A DNA stretch of 7,750 bases from a bacterium (GCA_028869325.1 JAGWST010000422.1:1-7750); one strand, 5' to 3'. Shown: positions 1-6,816, counted from the stretch's first letter. The notes: generated from the sequence alone by a model not told the origin. Translations and numbers: made by a program.

Positions 1-222
1 AGCCGCCCCGGGTTCAGAATTTCAGTCCAGACGGCGGGGCCGGTCGTTGAGGCGGGTAAGGGAGGCTCAGGGGCGCCGTCGCCGCCCCCGGGAGGAGAGA
101 GCCGCCAGAGCAGCCGCAAGCCGAATGCACGCGCCACCTCTCCTTGTGAAACAAAGGGAGCCCACCGCGCGTTAAAGAGATTGTCAGGAATGCGATTGCG
201 AGCGCCTTCCTCCGGGAGATGA

Positions 223-239
223 GTCCCTTGCTAAGGGAC
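223..239 (+). other. Small perfect hairpin before the KGG gene ribosome-binding site
   Basis: GTCCCTT (223-229) and AAGGGAC (233-239) are exact reverse complements separated by the three bases GCT. The stem ends seven bases before the GGAGG at 246-250. No T-run follows, so it does not look like an intrinsic terminator. It could stabilise the mRNA 5' end or modulate translation of the gene starting at 264; both roles are inference. Confidence 0.35.
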
Positions 240-245
240 GAGTAT

Positions 246-250
246 GGAGG
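246..250 (+). promoter_or_regulatory. Ribosome-binding site deciding the start of the KGG gene
   Basis: GGAGG lies 13 bases before the ATG at 264. The spacing is longer than ideal. The alternative upstream ATG at 219 has a GGGAG immediately adjacent with no spacer, and its extra 15 residues do not resemble the repeat family. The start at 264 is therefore preferred. Confidence 0.5.
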
Positions 251-263
251 TTACCCGGTTCAG

Positions 264-572
264 ATGACGACCAAGAAGAACGGCGGTGGCATGACCGTCC
301 GTGAGGCAGGACAAAAGGGCGGCGAGACCGTCAAGCGCAAGTACGGCCCGGAGTTCTACGAATCGATCGGCCGCAAGGGTGGCCAAGCCACCAAGGCCGC
401 GCATGGACACGAATTCTACGAGCGCATCGGAAAGAAGGGCGGCAAGAAGGGCGGCGAGGCGACTCGCGACCGTTACGGCCCGTCGTTCTACGAATCGATC
501 GGGCAGAAGGGCGGCCAGAAGGTCAAGAAGCTCATCGAGGAAGGCAAGAAGGCCGCAGCCAAGGCGAGCTGA
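264..572 (+). CDS. KGG-repeat stress protein (GsiB / group 1 LEA-like)
   Basis: This is a 102-residue, very hydrophilic, Lys/Gly-rich protein without signal peptide or membrane segment. KGG motifs sit at residues 18-20, 38-40, 58-60, 62-64 and 82-84. They belong to about 20-residue units of the form YGPEFYESIGRKGGQ. This matches the stress-induced KGG motif family (B. subtilis GsiB, E. coli YciG), whose 20-mer resembles that of plant group 1 LEA proteins. Known members are induced by general stress, starvation or drying and are thought to protect macromolecules; cytoplasmic location is inferred. The tail (residues 85-102) is Lys/Ala/Glu-rich and probably helical. The third unit carries an extra KKGG from a 12-base duplication. 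The start at 264 was chosen for its GGAGG and because repeat-like sequence begins soon after; 219 is an alternative giving 117 residues. The next gene begins 24 bases downstream, possibly in the same transcript. Confidence 0.85.
   Translation: MTTKKNGGGMTVREAGQKGGETVKRKYGPEFYESIGRKGGQATKAAHGHEFYERIGKKGGKKGGEATRDRYGPSFYESIGQKGGQKVKKLIEEGKKAAAKAS
315..515 (+). repeat. 60-base coding repeats encoding 20-residue KGG units
   Basis: The 17-base string TTCTACGAATCGATCGG occurs exactly at 354-370 and 486-502, and a diverged copy starts at 414. Spacings are 60 and 72 bases, i.e. one 20-codon unit and one 20-codon unit plus 12 bases. This shows in-frame tandem duplication as the origin of the protein. 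Confidence 0.8.
432..455 (+). repeat. Perfect 12-bp tandem duplication (KKGG KKGG)
   Basis: AAGAAGGGCGGC at 432-443 is repeated exactly at 444-455. It inserts four residues (KKGG) and breaks the regular 20-residue period of the KGG protein. Identity at the DNA level suggests a recent slippage event. Confidence 0.85.
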
Positions 573-596
573 TCGCCCCGCGCGAAAGCAACGCAG

Positions 597-1358
597 ATGT
601 CTAGGCGGATCGCCGTCGGAACACTGATCTGCGTCTTGGGAGCGTCTGGAGCGGCATGGGGTGCGGCTGCTCCGGCGCCCGATCTTCCCCCTACGCCATC
701 GCCCTCGGCGGCGACTGCGTCCAGGGACGTGTTGCCCCTCGATACCTCGCTGGTGCTCGTGCTCGACGATGAGGTCAATACGGGCACGGCGAGCGAGGGC
801 CAGAGTTTCCGTGCGCACTTGAAAGACGCGATCGTGTTGGCAGGCCAGACCATCGCCGCCGCCGGCACGCCCGTGGTCGGGCGCGTTACGTTCGTGAGCC
901 GAGCCGCCGCACCCGACCACGACGGCTATCTCAGCGTGCGTTTCGATTCCCTGCCGGTGGCCGGCGGCGGGTCGCTGCCGCTGCGGCCGCTCAGCAGCAC
1001 CTGGAGCATCCGCGTGACCGCCGGTCAAGAGAATACCTCTGCCGTGGAGGATCAGATCAAGGACATCTTCATCCCCTACCACTTCTTGTATCGTCAATTC
1101 CGCAAGGGGAGCAATCTCGATCTCAAGCCGGGAACCACCGTTCACGCGGTGACGATGGGCACGGTGCGCATGGTGGCCGGAACGCCGCAGATCGAGGTGA
1201 CCGCACCCATCCAGCTCGGCACTGCGGTCCCGTATGCCGGCGTGACTCCGATCCCGTTCTTCACGCCGGAACCGCTGGTCAAGGCGACGCCAAAGCCCAG
1301 CCCCTCGCCGGCGTCCGCCGCAACACCGGCCACTCCGGCCGCGACCCCGCCGGGCTAG
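597..1358 (+). CDS. Exported beta-rich protein of unknown function
   Basis: The product is 253 residues. The N-terminus looks like a Sec signal peptide: Arg-Arg at 3-4, a hydrophobic stretch at about 5-22, and a probable cleavage site in the AWGAAA region. No lipobox is seen although a Cys lies in the hydrophobic core. A Pro/Ala/Ser linker (about 23-42) leads to a predicted beta-rich domain (about 47-206). It begins DTSLVLVLDDEVNTGTASEG, followed by AGQTIAAAGTPVVGRV and later LKPGTTVHAVT. From memory, this pattern resembles a common class of uncharacterised exported proteins that start with a 'threshold value, time-shared, range-limited' type beta fold, but I cannot name a family and infer no function. 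The C-terminal tail from about 223 is rich in Pro, Ala and Thr, as in wall-spanning or unstructured tails. The ribosome-binding site is weak. It lies 24 bases after the KGG gene and 58 before rfbB. Confidence 0.65.
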   Translation: MSRRIAVGTLICVLGASGAAWGAAAPAPDLPPTPSPSAATASRDVLPLDTSLVLVLDDEVNTGTASEGQSFRAHLKDAIVLAGQTIAAAGTPVVGRVTFVSRAAAPDHDGYLSVRFDSLPVAGGGSLPLRPLSSTWSIRVTAGQENTSAVEDQIKDIFIPYHFLYRQFRKGSNLDLKPGTTVHAVTMGTVRMVAGTPQIEVTAPIQLGTAVPYAGVTPIPFFTPEPLVKATPKPSPSPASAATPATPAATPPG

Positions 1359-1416
1359 ACCGCGCCGCGCGCCGCGTGCGGAGGGACCGGCGCCGCCCCG
1401 TGAGAACCGCAAGCTC

Positions 1417-2427
1417 GTGAAAGTTCTCGTCACCGGTGGTTGTGGTTTCATCGGCTCGAATTTCGTGCGCCTCATGCTGCGCACGCACTCTGACTGGTCG
1501 GTCGTCAACCTCGACAAACTCACCTACGCCGGAAACCCGGCCAACCTCAACGACGTCGAGGGAGATCCGCGCTATCGCTTCTACCGCGCCGACATCTGCG
1601 ATGCGCAGGCCGTCGCCGCCGCCATCGGTGACGGCGTCGATGCGATCGTGAACTTCGCGGCGGAGACGCACGTCGATCGCAGCATCTCGGAGCCCGAGGC
1701 CTTCCTTCGCACGGACATCCTCGGAACGCACGTCCTGCTGGAGGCCGTGCGCGAGCGCCGGATCCAGCGCTTCCTGCAAGTCTCCACCGACGAGGTCTAC
1801 GGGCATGTCGCCGAAGGCTCTTCGGACGAGGCGTTTCCGCTCGCGCCGCGGAGCCCGTACGCTGCCAGCAAGGCCGGCGGCGATCTCCAGGTGCTGGCCT
1901 ATCGCGTCACCTACGGCACGCCGGTCATGATCACACGAGGCTCCAACACCTACGGACCCTACCAGTACCCGGAGAAGCTGATCCCGCTCTTCGTGACCAA
2001 TTTGATCGACGACCAGCCGGTGCCGGTCTACGGCGACGGCATGCAGGTACGCGATTGGCTCCACGTCGACGATCACTGCCGCGGCATCGAGCACGTCCTG
2101 CTGCACGGCACGCCGGGAGAGGTCTATAACGTGGGCGGCGGCAACGGACGCACCAACCTCGAGATCACGCAGCGGCTCCTCGCCCTCTTGGGCAAAGATC
2201 CCGCGCGCTATATCCGCCACGTGGATGACCGCCCGGGGCACGATCGCCGCTACGCCCTGGACTGCGTCAAGCTCCACACCCTGGGCTGGCGTCCAACGGT
2301 GGCATTCGAGGAAGGCTTGGCGGCAACGGTCGCATGGTACCGCGAGCACGAGTCGTGGTGGCGCCCGATCCGCTCGGGCGAGTTCACCGCCTACTATCGC
2401 GCCCAGTACGCAGGCCTCCATGAGTGA
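1417..2427 (+). CDS. rfbB: dTDP-glucose 4,6-dehydratase
   Basis: This 336-residue cytoplasmic enzyme (also rmlB) converts dTDP-glucose to dTDP-4-keto-6-deoxy-D-glucose with bound NAD+, the second step of dTDP-rhamnose and other dTDP-deoxysugar pathways. It is an extended short-chain dehydrogenase. The Rossmann motif TGGCGFIG is at 6-13, the HVDRS motif at 85-89, and STDEVYG at 123-129 supplies the family's catalytic Thr124-Asp125-Glu126. The YxxxK pair is Tyr148/Lys152. Family signatures RGSNTYGPYQYPEKLIP (174-190), VRDWLHVDDH (211-220) and RPGHDRRYA (272-280) are intact, and length is normal. The GTG start is chosen because the nucleotide-binding strand begins at residue 2; no good ribosome-binding site precedes it (a GGAGG lies about 32 bases upstream). 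rfbA follows on the same strand, so the two probably form an operon. Confidence 0.96.
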   Translation: MKVLVTGGCGFIGSNFVRLMLRTHSDWSVVNLDKLTYAGNPANLNDVEGDPRYRFYRADICDAQAVAAAIGDGVDAIVNFAAETHVDRSISEPEAFLRTDILGTHVLLEAVRERRIQRFLQVSTDEVYGHVAEGSSDEAFPLAPRSPYAASKAGGDLQVLAYRVTYGTPVMITRGSNTYGPYQYPEKLIPLFVTNLIDDQPVPVYGDGMQVRDWLHVDDHCRGIEHVLLHGTPGEVYNVGGGNGRTNLEITQRLLALLGKDPARYIRHVDDRPGHDRRYALDCVKLHTLGWRPTVAFEEGLAATVAWYREHESWWRPIRSGEFTAYYRAQYAGLHE

Positions 2428-2500
2428 GCGCCGGCCTCAGAGCCCCCGCTTCGCGAATCCCACCCCCACCGGCGCTATCGACTTTAGGAGCACGACATGA
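2420..2500 (+). CDS. Possible 26-residue minigene bridging rfbB and rfbA
   Basis: An ATG at 2420 overlaps the end of rfbB in another frame (ATGAGTGA). The frame stays open for 26 codons (starting MSERRPQSPR) and stops at TGA 2498-2500, which overlaps the rfbA ATG at 2497 as ATGA. The arrangement would let ribosomes pass from rfbB to rfbA by coupling. The ribosome-binding site is weak, the peptide is Pro/Arg-rich and resembles nothing I know, and rfbA has a good site of its own. Chance is a serious alternative. Confidence 0.2.
   Translation: MSERRPQSPRFANPTPTGAIDFRSTT
2486..2490 (+). promoter_or_regulatory. Ribosome-binding site of rfbA
   Basis: AGGAG lies six bases before the ATG at 2497. 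This is the best-placed Shine-Dalgarno on the plus strand here and fixes the rfbA start. Confidence 0.75.
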
Positions 2501-3246
2501 AGGGCGTCATACTCGCCGGAGGGCTGGGCAGCCGCCTGCGTCCGCTGACCAAGATCACCAACAAGCACCTGCTGCCGATCTACGATCGTCCGATGATCCA
2601 CTATCCCATCGAGACGCTGGTCCGCGCGGGCATCGAGGACATCATGATCGTCACCGGCGGCACCAGCGCCGGCGACTTTCTGCGCCTGCTCGGGAACGGC
2701 AGAGAGTTTGGCCTCCAGGACATCTACTACACCTATCAGGAAGGCGAAGGCGGAATCGCCGATGCGCTCAAGCTGGCCGAGCACTTTGCCGACGGTGAGC
2801 GCATCGTGGTGATCTTGGGCGACAACATCTTCGAAGACGATATCGCGCCGTACGTGCGCGCCTTCGTGCAACAGCCCTCCGGCGCGCGGCTGCTGCTCAA
2901 AGCGGTTCCCGACCCGCAACGCTTCGGCGTCCCTGAGCTTGCAGGTGAGCGCATCGTGCGCATCGAGGAGAAACCGGCGCACCCCAAGAGCGACTATGCC
3001 GTGACCGGCATCTACATGTATGACGAGCGCGTCTTCGACTTCTGCCGCAATCTGAAGCCGAGCCGCCGTGGCGAGCTCGAGATCACCGACGTCAACAACG
3101 CCTACATCGAGGCCGGCGATCTCTACTACGACGTACTGCGAGGCTGGTGGACCGATGCCGGAACGTTCGAGAGCCTGCACCACGCCAACCGGCTCATCGC
3201 GGAACGCAACGGCTGGTCGGAGGCGGCGGTCAGCGCCGCCGGTTAG
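2497..3246 (+). CDS. rfbA: Glucose-1-phosphate thymidylyltransferase, short form
   Basis: This 249-residue nucleotidyltransferase (also rmlA) joins glucose-1-phosphate and dTTP to make dTDP-glucose and pyrophosphate, the substrate of the upstream RfbB. The nucleotide-binding motif LAGGLGSRLRPLT is at 6-18 with Lys23 in the following NKHLLP. LGDN at 107-110 gives Asp109, and GWWTDAGT at 216-223 gives Asp220, the expected Mg-binding pair. EEKP (157-160) and RGELEITD (191-198) are typical of the sugar-binding half. It is about 40 residues shorter than the common 290-residue RmlA and lacks that form's C-terminal helical extension, which carries part of the allosteric site. Short forms are known in Gram-positive bacteria and archaea. 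The segment QEGEGGIADAL (81-91) replaces the usual QPSPDGLAQAF. Another sugar-1-phosphate or NTP preference is possible, but pairing with rfbB supports dTDP-glucose. The 3' end overlaps the convergent VanZ-like gene by 17 bases. Confidence 0.93.
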   Translation: MKGVILAGGLGSRLRPLTKITNKHLLPIYDRPMIHYPIETLVRAGIEDIMIVTGGTSAGDFLRLLGNGREFGLQDIYYTYQEGEGGIADALKLAEHFADGERIVVILGDNIFEDDIAPYVRAFVQQPSGARLLLKAVPDPQRFGVPELAGERIVRIEEKPAHPKSDYAVTGIYMYDERVFDFCRNLKPSRRGELEITDVNNAYIEAGDLYYDVLRGWWTDAGTFESLHHANRLIAERNGWSEAAVSAAG

Positions 3247-3643
3247 GGCGCCGGCTCAGCGCGAGCCAAGCTAAAAATCCGCCCAGGGTCCCGCTGGCAA
3301 CGTCGAAGGCACTGGAGTAGAGCGACTCCTCCTGCTTGTCGTAGTGGAGTTGGTAGATGTGCTGCGCGACCTCGATGAATGCGGAGAAGAGGGTGCCGCA
3401 GAGCACCGGATTGCGCCAGCCGGCCGCCTGCCCCGGACCCCGCGTGGCCATCCCCACGCAGTACGAGACAATGGCGAAGGCAATCACGGCCATGAGCTTG
3501 CGTGGCAGGACGTGCAACAGACCCTGCTGGTGGATCAGGTTGACGGACAGATTGTAGACGTCGTCCTGCAGGGAGAGCCCGAAAAACACCAGCCCGAAGA
3601 CCGCGGCGGCGGTCCACCAGCCCTTCGACCGAACGGCCGGCAC
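3230..3643 (-). CDS. VanZ-like integral membrane protein
   Basis: The product is 137 residues with about four hydrophobic segments (roughly 9-25, 47-66, 79-97 and 114-130) and a basic tail RRPNRRR. The layout matches VanZ-like proteins: FGLVFFGLSLQ near the N-terminus, a His (44) before the second membrane segment, then FSAFIEVAQ (86-94) and FDVASGTLGG (113-122), corresponding to the family's E-x-x-Q and D-x-x-x-N-x-x-G patterns, with Gly118 where Asn is usual. VanZ from Tn1546 gives low-level teicoplanin resistance, but most homologues have no known role, so none is assigned. The GTG start at 3643 overlaps the rpoD stop as TAGTG, implying translational coupling. The frame is open further upstream to 4192, but that part lies inside rpoD and reads as Arg-rich shadow sequence. 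It is the last gene of the dnaG-rpoD group. Confidence 0.7.
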   Translation of the reverse strand: MPAVRSKGWWTAAAVFGLVFFGLSLQDDVYNLSVNLIHQQGLLHVLPRKLMAVIAFAIVSYCVGMATRGPGQAAGWRNPVLCGTLFSAFIEVAQHIYQLHYDKQEESLYSSAFDVASGTLGGFLAWLALSRRPNRRR

Positions 3644-4839
3644 TACTCGTTGTTCCAGTAGTCTTTCAACGCCTTGCCGCGCGACGGATGGCGCAGCTTG
3701 CGTAGCGCCTTTGCCTCGATCTGGCGAATCCGCTCGCGCGTGACGCCGAACTCCTGACCGACCTCCTCCAGCGTGCGCTGGTGGCCGTCTTCCAGACCGA
3801 AACGCAGCACCAAGACCTTGCGCTCGCGATCCGTAAGGTTTTTGAGGACGTCCTGCATCTTCTCCTTGAGGAGCATGACGCTGGCGGCCTCGGCGGGAGC
3901 AACGGCCTCGTCGTCGGGGATGAAATCGCCCAGGTGCGAGTCTTCTTCCTCGCCGATCGGCGTCTCCAGCGAGATCGGCTCTTGCGAGATCTTCATCACC
4001 TCGCGCACCTTCTCGGTGGTGAGTCCCATCTCGGAGGCGATCTCCTCGACGGTCGGCTCGCGCCCCTTCTCCTGAAGCAGCTGGCGTGAGACCTTGATCA
4101 GACGATTGATCGTCTCCACCATGTGCACGGGGATGCGAATGGTGCGCGCTTGATCGGCGAGCGCCCGCGTGATGGCCTGGCGGATCCACCACGTGGCGTA
4201 CGTGGAGAACTTGTAGCCCTTGCGGTAGTCGAACTTCTCGACGGCGCGGATGAGGCCGAGATTGCCCTCTTGGATCAAGTCCAGGAAGAGCATGCCGCGA
4301 CCGACGTACTTCTTCGCGATCGAGACCACCAAGCGCAGGTTGGCCTCGGTCAGCTTCCGCTTCGCCTCCTCGCCCTGCCAGACGATGCGCGGATCGGGGG
4401 CACGGCCGCCCGCGTTCTCGTGCTCGCCGGCCTCGATGGCCTGCGCCAAGCGCCGCTCGTCCTCCATGCTCAGGAGCGGAACGCGCCCGATCTCCTTGAG
4501 ATACATGCGAACAGGATCGTCGAGCGAGAGCCCGCCGGAGAGCGCGCTATCATCCTGTAACTCTTCGCTCTCGTCGTCGCCGTCTTCGGCGCGGGCGCCG
4601 CCGCCCTTCTGCTCGTCGACGATCTCGATACCCATGCCCGCGAGATCTTCGAAGAGATCGTCGATGCGTTCGGGGCTGACGTCTTCCGGCGAGTTGTCGA
4701 AGACGGCATTGACCTCTTCGTAGGTCAGCGTCTTGAGCTTCTTGCCCTTCTCGATGAGACGTTTGATCTGCTCATCGAGCGGCAACGGCGTGGCACTCCG
4801 CTCGGTTGCGGCAGCCTTCTTCGGCGCCTTACGCGGCAC
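3643..4839 (-). CDS. rpoD: Primary RNA polymerase sigma factor (sigma-70/SigA)
   Basis: This 398-residue housekeeping sigma factor directs core RNA polymerase to most vegetative promoters. A short region 1.1 covers about 20-76, followed by an acidic linker (77-108, [13 protein letters not shown]). Region 1.2 begins [18 protein letters not shown] (107-124). Region 2 runs about 160-240, with the core-binding helix around 183-203 and the -10 recognition/melting segment [20 protein letters not shown] at 203-222. Region 3 spans about 241-315, region 4 about 325-390, and the -35-binding helix-turn-helix is [20 protein letters not shown] (356-375). The spacer between 1.2 and 2 (138-158) is short, unlike the large insert of proteobacterial RpoD. 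The GTG start is fixed by a strong ribosome-binding site six bases upstream; extension to 4995 adds 52 residues unlike any sigma factor. dnaG ends 168 bases upstream and the VanZ-like gene overlaps by one base. Confidence 0.97.
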   Translation of the reverse strand: MPRKAPKKAAATERSATPLPLDEQIKRLIEKGKKLKTLTYEEVNAVFDNSPEDVSPERIDDLFEDLAGMGIEIVDEQKGGGARAEDGDDESEELQDDSALSGGLSLDDPVRMYLKEIGRVPLLSMEDERRLAQAIEAGEHENAGGRAPDPRIVWQGEEAKRKLTEANLRLVVSIAKKYVGRGMLFLDLIQEGNLGLIRAVEKFDYRKGYKFSTYATWWIRQAITRALADQARTIRIPVHMVETINRLIKVSRQLLQEKGREPTVEEIASEMGLTTEKVREVMKISQEPISLETPIGEEEDSHLGDFIPDDEAVAPAEAASVMLLKEKMQDVLKNLTDRERKVLVLRFGLEDGHQRTLEEVGQEFGVTRERIRQIEAKALRKLRHPSRGKALKDYWNNE

Positions 4840-5007
4840 GTTTTCCCTCCTTTCCGTAAATAATGGCGGTCGAGCGCCGCCTTCACCCGTGGAACACACA
4901 CGGCACGCCGAGCGTTGCCGAAGACCGTTCTGGACAACTCTCCCAGGGCCAAAGCCACCCGAGCCGTTTGGCGGGGGGTGGAGAGCCAACCTCAATACGG
5001 TGAGCCC
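4840..5007 (-). other. dnaG-rpoD intergenic region with a small hairpin
   Basis: The 168 bases between the dnaG stop and rpoD contain a GGCGG/CCGCC inverted repeat (4865-4869 with 4877-4881), just upstream of the rpoD ribosome-binding site on the minus strand. A TATTTA on the minus strand is -10-like, but its best -35 partner (GTGAAG, 18 bases away) matches poorly. No T-rich terminator is seen after dnaG, so read-through into rpoD is likely, with a possible internal rpoD promoter. Confidence 0.35.
4845..4853 (-). promoter_or_regulatory. Strong ribosome-binding site of rpoD
   Basis: On the minus strand AAAGGAGGG is followed, after five bases, by the GTG at 4839. It decides the rpoD start over an upstream ATG at 4995. 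Confidence 0.8.
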
Positions 5008-6816
5008 CTACCGTTTCCCCTGCAAAGGGCGGCGGATGGCGTCCAAACGATGCCGGATCGCCTCCGCCTCCTCGATCAGCTCAGCCGGCACTCCCTCGCC
5101 TCGGTCGTAGCGCTGCTCGATGTCGCGATCCAAGAGCGTCAGGCGGCTTCGCTCTGCGCGTTGTGAAAGATCGAGCGCGAAACGGCGCACCCTCTCCGCG
5201 CGAGCCTCGGGATCCATCGCCGCGGCCGCGGCGGCCGCCGTCGATGCGAGCACGTCGGCGAGCGCACGGGTAGCCTCCGTGTCGTCGCCGAGGAAGGCGA
5301 AGGGCTCGACGCCCGCCTCAAGCTGGGAGCGCCGCTCGAGCAGGACGCCGTAGAGCCGCCGGTAGACGGGGTCTTGGAGGTCCTCGACCGCAACGGAGGC
5401 CTGGGCGATTGCGAGCAGTGCCGCATCCGTCAGCAGCACCGCCAGCAGCTCCCGCTCGCGCGGGTGTCGCTGTGGGGCCGGCGTGGTGTGGCGCGTGAGC
5501 GCGGGGCTGGGCGCCGCCGGGCGGGGCGCCCTCCGCCAAGCATCGGCGAGAAAGTGGCTGGCGCGGATCTCCTGTGGGTCCACATCCAGCCGGCGGCAGA
5601 GCTGAACCAGCCAGTAGTCTCGCTCGAGCTCGTCGATCTCGGCGATCTCGCGGGCGACGCTGCGAATGACGTCGGCGCGCGTGGCGGAGCCGTCGCGAAT
5701 ACGCCGGTACGCATGCTCGATCTTGTAGCTCTCCCAGGGCACGGCCTGTTCGAGCAACGCGCCGAACGCCTCGGCACCACGCGCGCGCACGAAGGAATCG
5801 GGGTCTTCACCGGGCGGCAGCAGCACGATCTGCGCCTGGATGCCGGCGGCGCGCAGCGTGTCGACGCTCTTGCCCGTGGCATTGGCGCCGGCCGCATCAC
5901 CATCGAAGCAGAGCAGGGCGCGCTGCGCGTAGCGATGGAGCTCGGCGGCCTGCTCGGCGGTGAACGATGTGCCCAGCGCCGCGACAGCGTAAGCGAAGCC
6001 CGCCTCGTGCAGCGCGATGCAGTCGAGATAGCCCTCCACCACCACGGCCACGCCCGCGTTGGCGATCGCACGGCGCGCGACGTTGAGCGCGAAGAGATGC
6101 CGCCCCTTCGTGTAGACCGGCGTCCCCGAGGTGTTGAGGTACTTCGGCTCCTGATCGCCGAGCGCGCGGCCGCCGAAGGCGATGACCTCGCCGGTGGCTG
6201 CGTAGGTAGGGACCATCAACCGCCCGCGATAGAAATCGTAGTAGCCGCGCTGCCCCGGCTTGACCAGCCCTGCGCGCGCGGCGACTTCGAGATCGACGCC
6301 TTGCACCTGCAGGTAGGCGCTCAGACCCTCCCAGCGCTCTGGAGCGTAGCCGAGCTTGAACGCGGCGATCGTGGCCTCCGAGAGGCCGCGCCGTGCGCAG
6401 TAGGCACGCCCCGCGTCCGCATCGGCGCCCGTGCGCAGCTGCTCTTGAAAGAAGACCACGGCGGCGGCGTTGGCCTCGTAGATTGCCTCGCGCTCCGAGC
6501 GCCGGCGCGCCATCGCCGGCGTCTCCTCCTCCATCTCCACGCCGGCGCGCTTGGCCAGGATGCGCACCGCCTCAGGAAAGCTGACATTCTCCACCAGCTC
6601 GATGAACTTGAAGAGTCCGCCGCCTTGACCGCAGCCGAAGCATTTGAAGAAGCCCTTCTCCGCAGCCACGCTGAAGCTAGGCGTGCGCTCGCTGTGGAAT
6701 GGGCAGAGTCCGAGATAGTCCTTGCCGCGCTTGCGCAGCTGGACGTACGCGCCTACCACCTCCACCAAGGGAAGGCGCGCCTGGATCTCGGTGAGCACAG
6801 CGTCAGCGATCGCCAC
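5008..6816 (-). CDS. dnaG: DNA primase
   Basis: This 602-residue enzyme makes the RNA primers for lagging-strand replication and works with the replicative helicase. The N-terminal zinc finger has Cys38, His41, Cys59 and Cys62 (LCPFHSERTPSFSV, then FFKCFGCGQGG). The polymerase domain follows from about 105, with RGRLMVPT (198-204) and YLNTSGTPVYTKGRHLF (226-242). The Toprim catalytic core is VVVEGYLD (258-265; Glu261) and FDGDAAG (304-310; Asp305, Asp307), aligning with E. coli Glu265, Asp309 and Asp311. A Pro-rich linker (430-452) leads to the C-terminal helicase-binding domain (about 455-602), which contains an alanine run at 527-533. The GTG start gives an N-terminus of normal length before the zinc finger; possible ribosome-binding sites are GAAGG (6828-6832) or TAGGGG (6822-6827) on the minus strand. 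It is the first gene of the dnaG-rpoD-VanZ-like group, and its leader holds a LexA-type box. Confidence 0.97.
   Translation of the reverse strand: MAIADAVLTEIQARLPLVEVVGAYVQLRKRGKDYLGLCPFHSERTPSFSVAAEKGFFKCFGCGQGGGLFKFIELVENVSFPEAVRILAKRAGVEMEEETPAMARRRSEREAIYEANAAAVVFFQEQLRTGADADAGRAYCARRGLSEATIAAFKLGYAPERWEGLSAYLQVQGVDLEVAARAGLVKPGQRGYYDFYRGRLMVPTYAATGEVIAFGGRALGDQEPKYLNTSGTPVYTKGRHLFALNVARRAIANAGVAVVVEGYLDCIALHEAGFAYAVAALGTSFTAEQAAELHRYAQRALLCFDGDAAGANATGKSVDTLRAAGIQAQIVLLPPGEDPDSFVRARGAEAFGALLEQAVPWESYKIEHAYRRIRDGSATRADVIRSVAREIAEIDELERDYWLVQLCRRLDVDPQEIRASHFLADAWRRAPRPAAPSPALTRHTTPAPQRHPRERELLAVLLTDAALLAIAQASVAVEDLQDPVYRRLYGVLLERRSQLEAGVEPFAFLGDDTEATRALADVLASTAAAAAAAMDPEARAERVRRFALDLSQRAERSRLTLLDRDIEQRYDRGEGVPAELIEEAEAIRHRLDAIRRPLQGKR

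Larger units (their letters stand above)
1..263. other. GC-rich stretch upstream of the KGG gene; no convincing gene
   Basis: No supported gene lies here. One plus-strand frame is open from base 2 to a TAA at 173-175 (57 codons from the window edge). Its product is almost entirely Arg/Ala/Pro and uses many AGG, AGA and CGG codons, unlike the neighbouring genes, so I do not call it; it could still be the tail of a gene entering from the left. Complementary segments are visible: 93-99 (AGGAGAG) with 138-144 (CTCTCCT), and a local hairpin 138-146/152-160 around the loop TGAAA with one G-U pair and one mismatch. These could mean a structured leader or small RNA, but I recognise no riboswitch or ncRNA family. 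No clear -35/-10 pair was found. Confidence 0.4.

Noticed and set aside
71..89. GC-rich stem as an intrinsic terminator of an upstream gene
   Set aside because: The self-complementary GC block is not followed by a T-run, and no upstream gene is established.
231..1523. 430-codon open frame on the minus strand
   Set aside because: It is antisense to the KGG repeats and the exported protein, both of which have clear protein features. Its product is Arg/Gly/Ala-rich and low in structure, as expected of a high-GC shadow frame.
1279..2421. 380-codon open frame on the minus strand over rfbB
   Set aside because: rfbB carries all catalytic motifs on the other strand; the antisense product has no recognisable motif.
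3644..4192. N-terminal extension of the VanZ-like gene into rpoD
   Set aside because: The added 183 residues are Arg/Gly-rich, lie in a frame wholly within rpoD and resemble no membrane protein. The GTG at the rpoD stop gives a family-length product.
4840..4995. Longer rpoD start at ATG 4995
   Set aside because: The extra 52 residues do not look like sigma factor sequence, and the strong ribosome-binding site serves the GTG at 4839.
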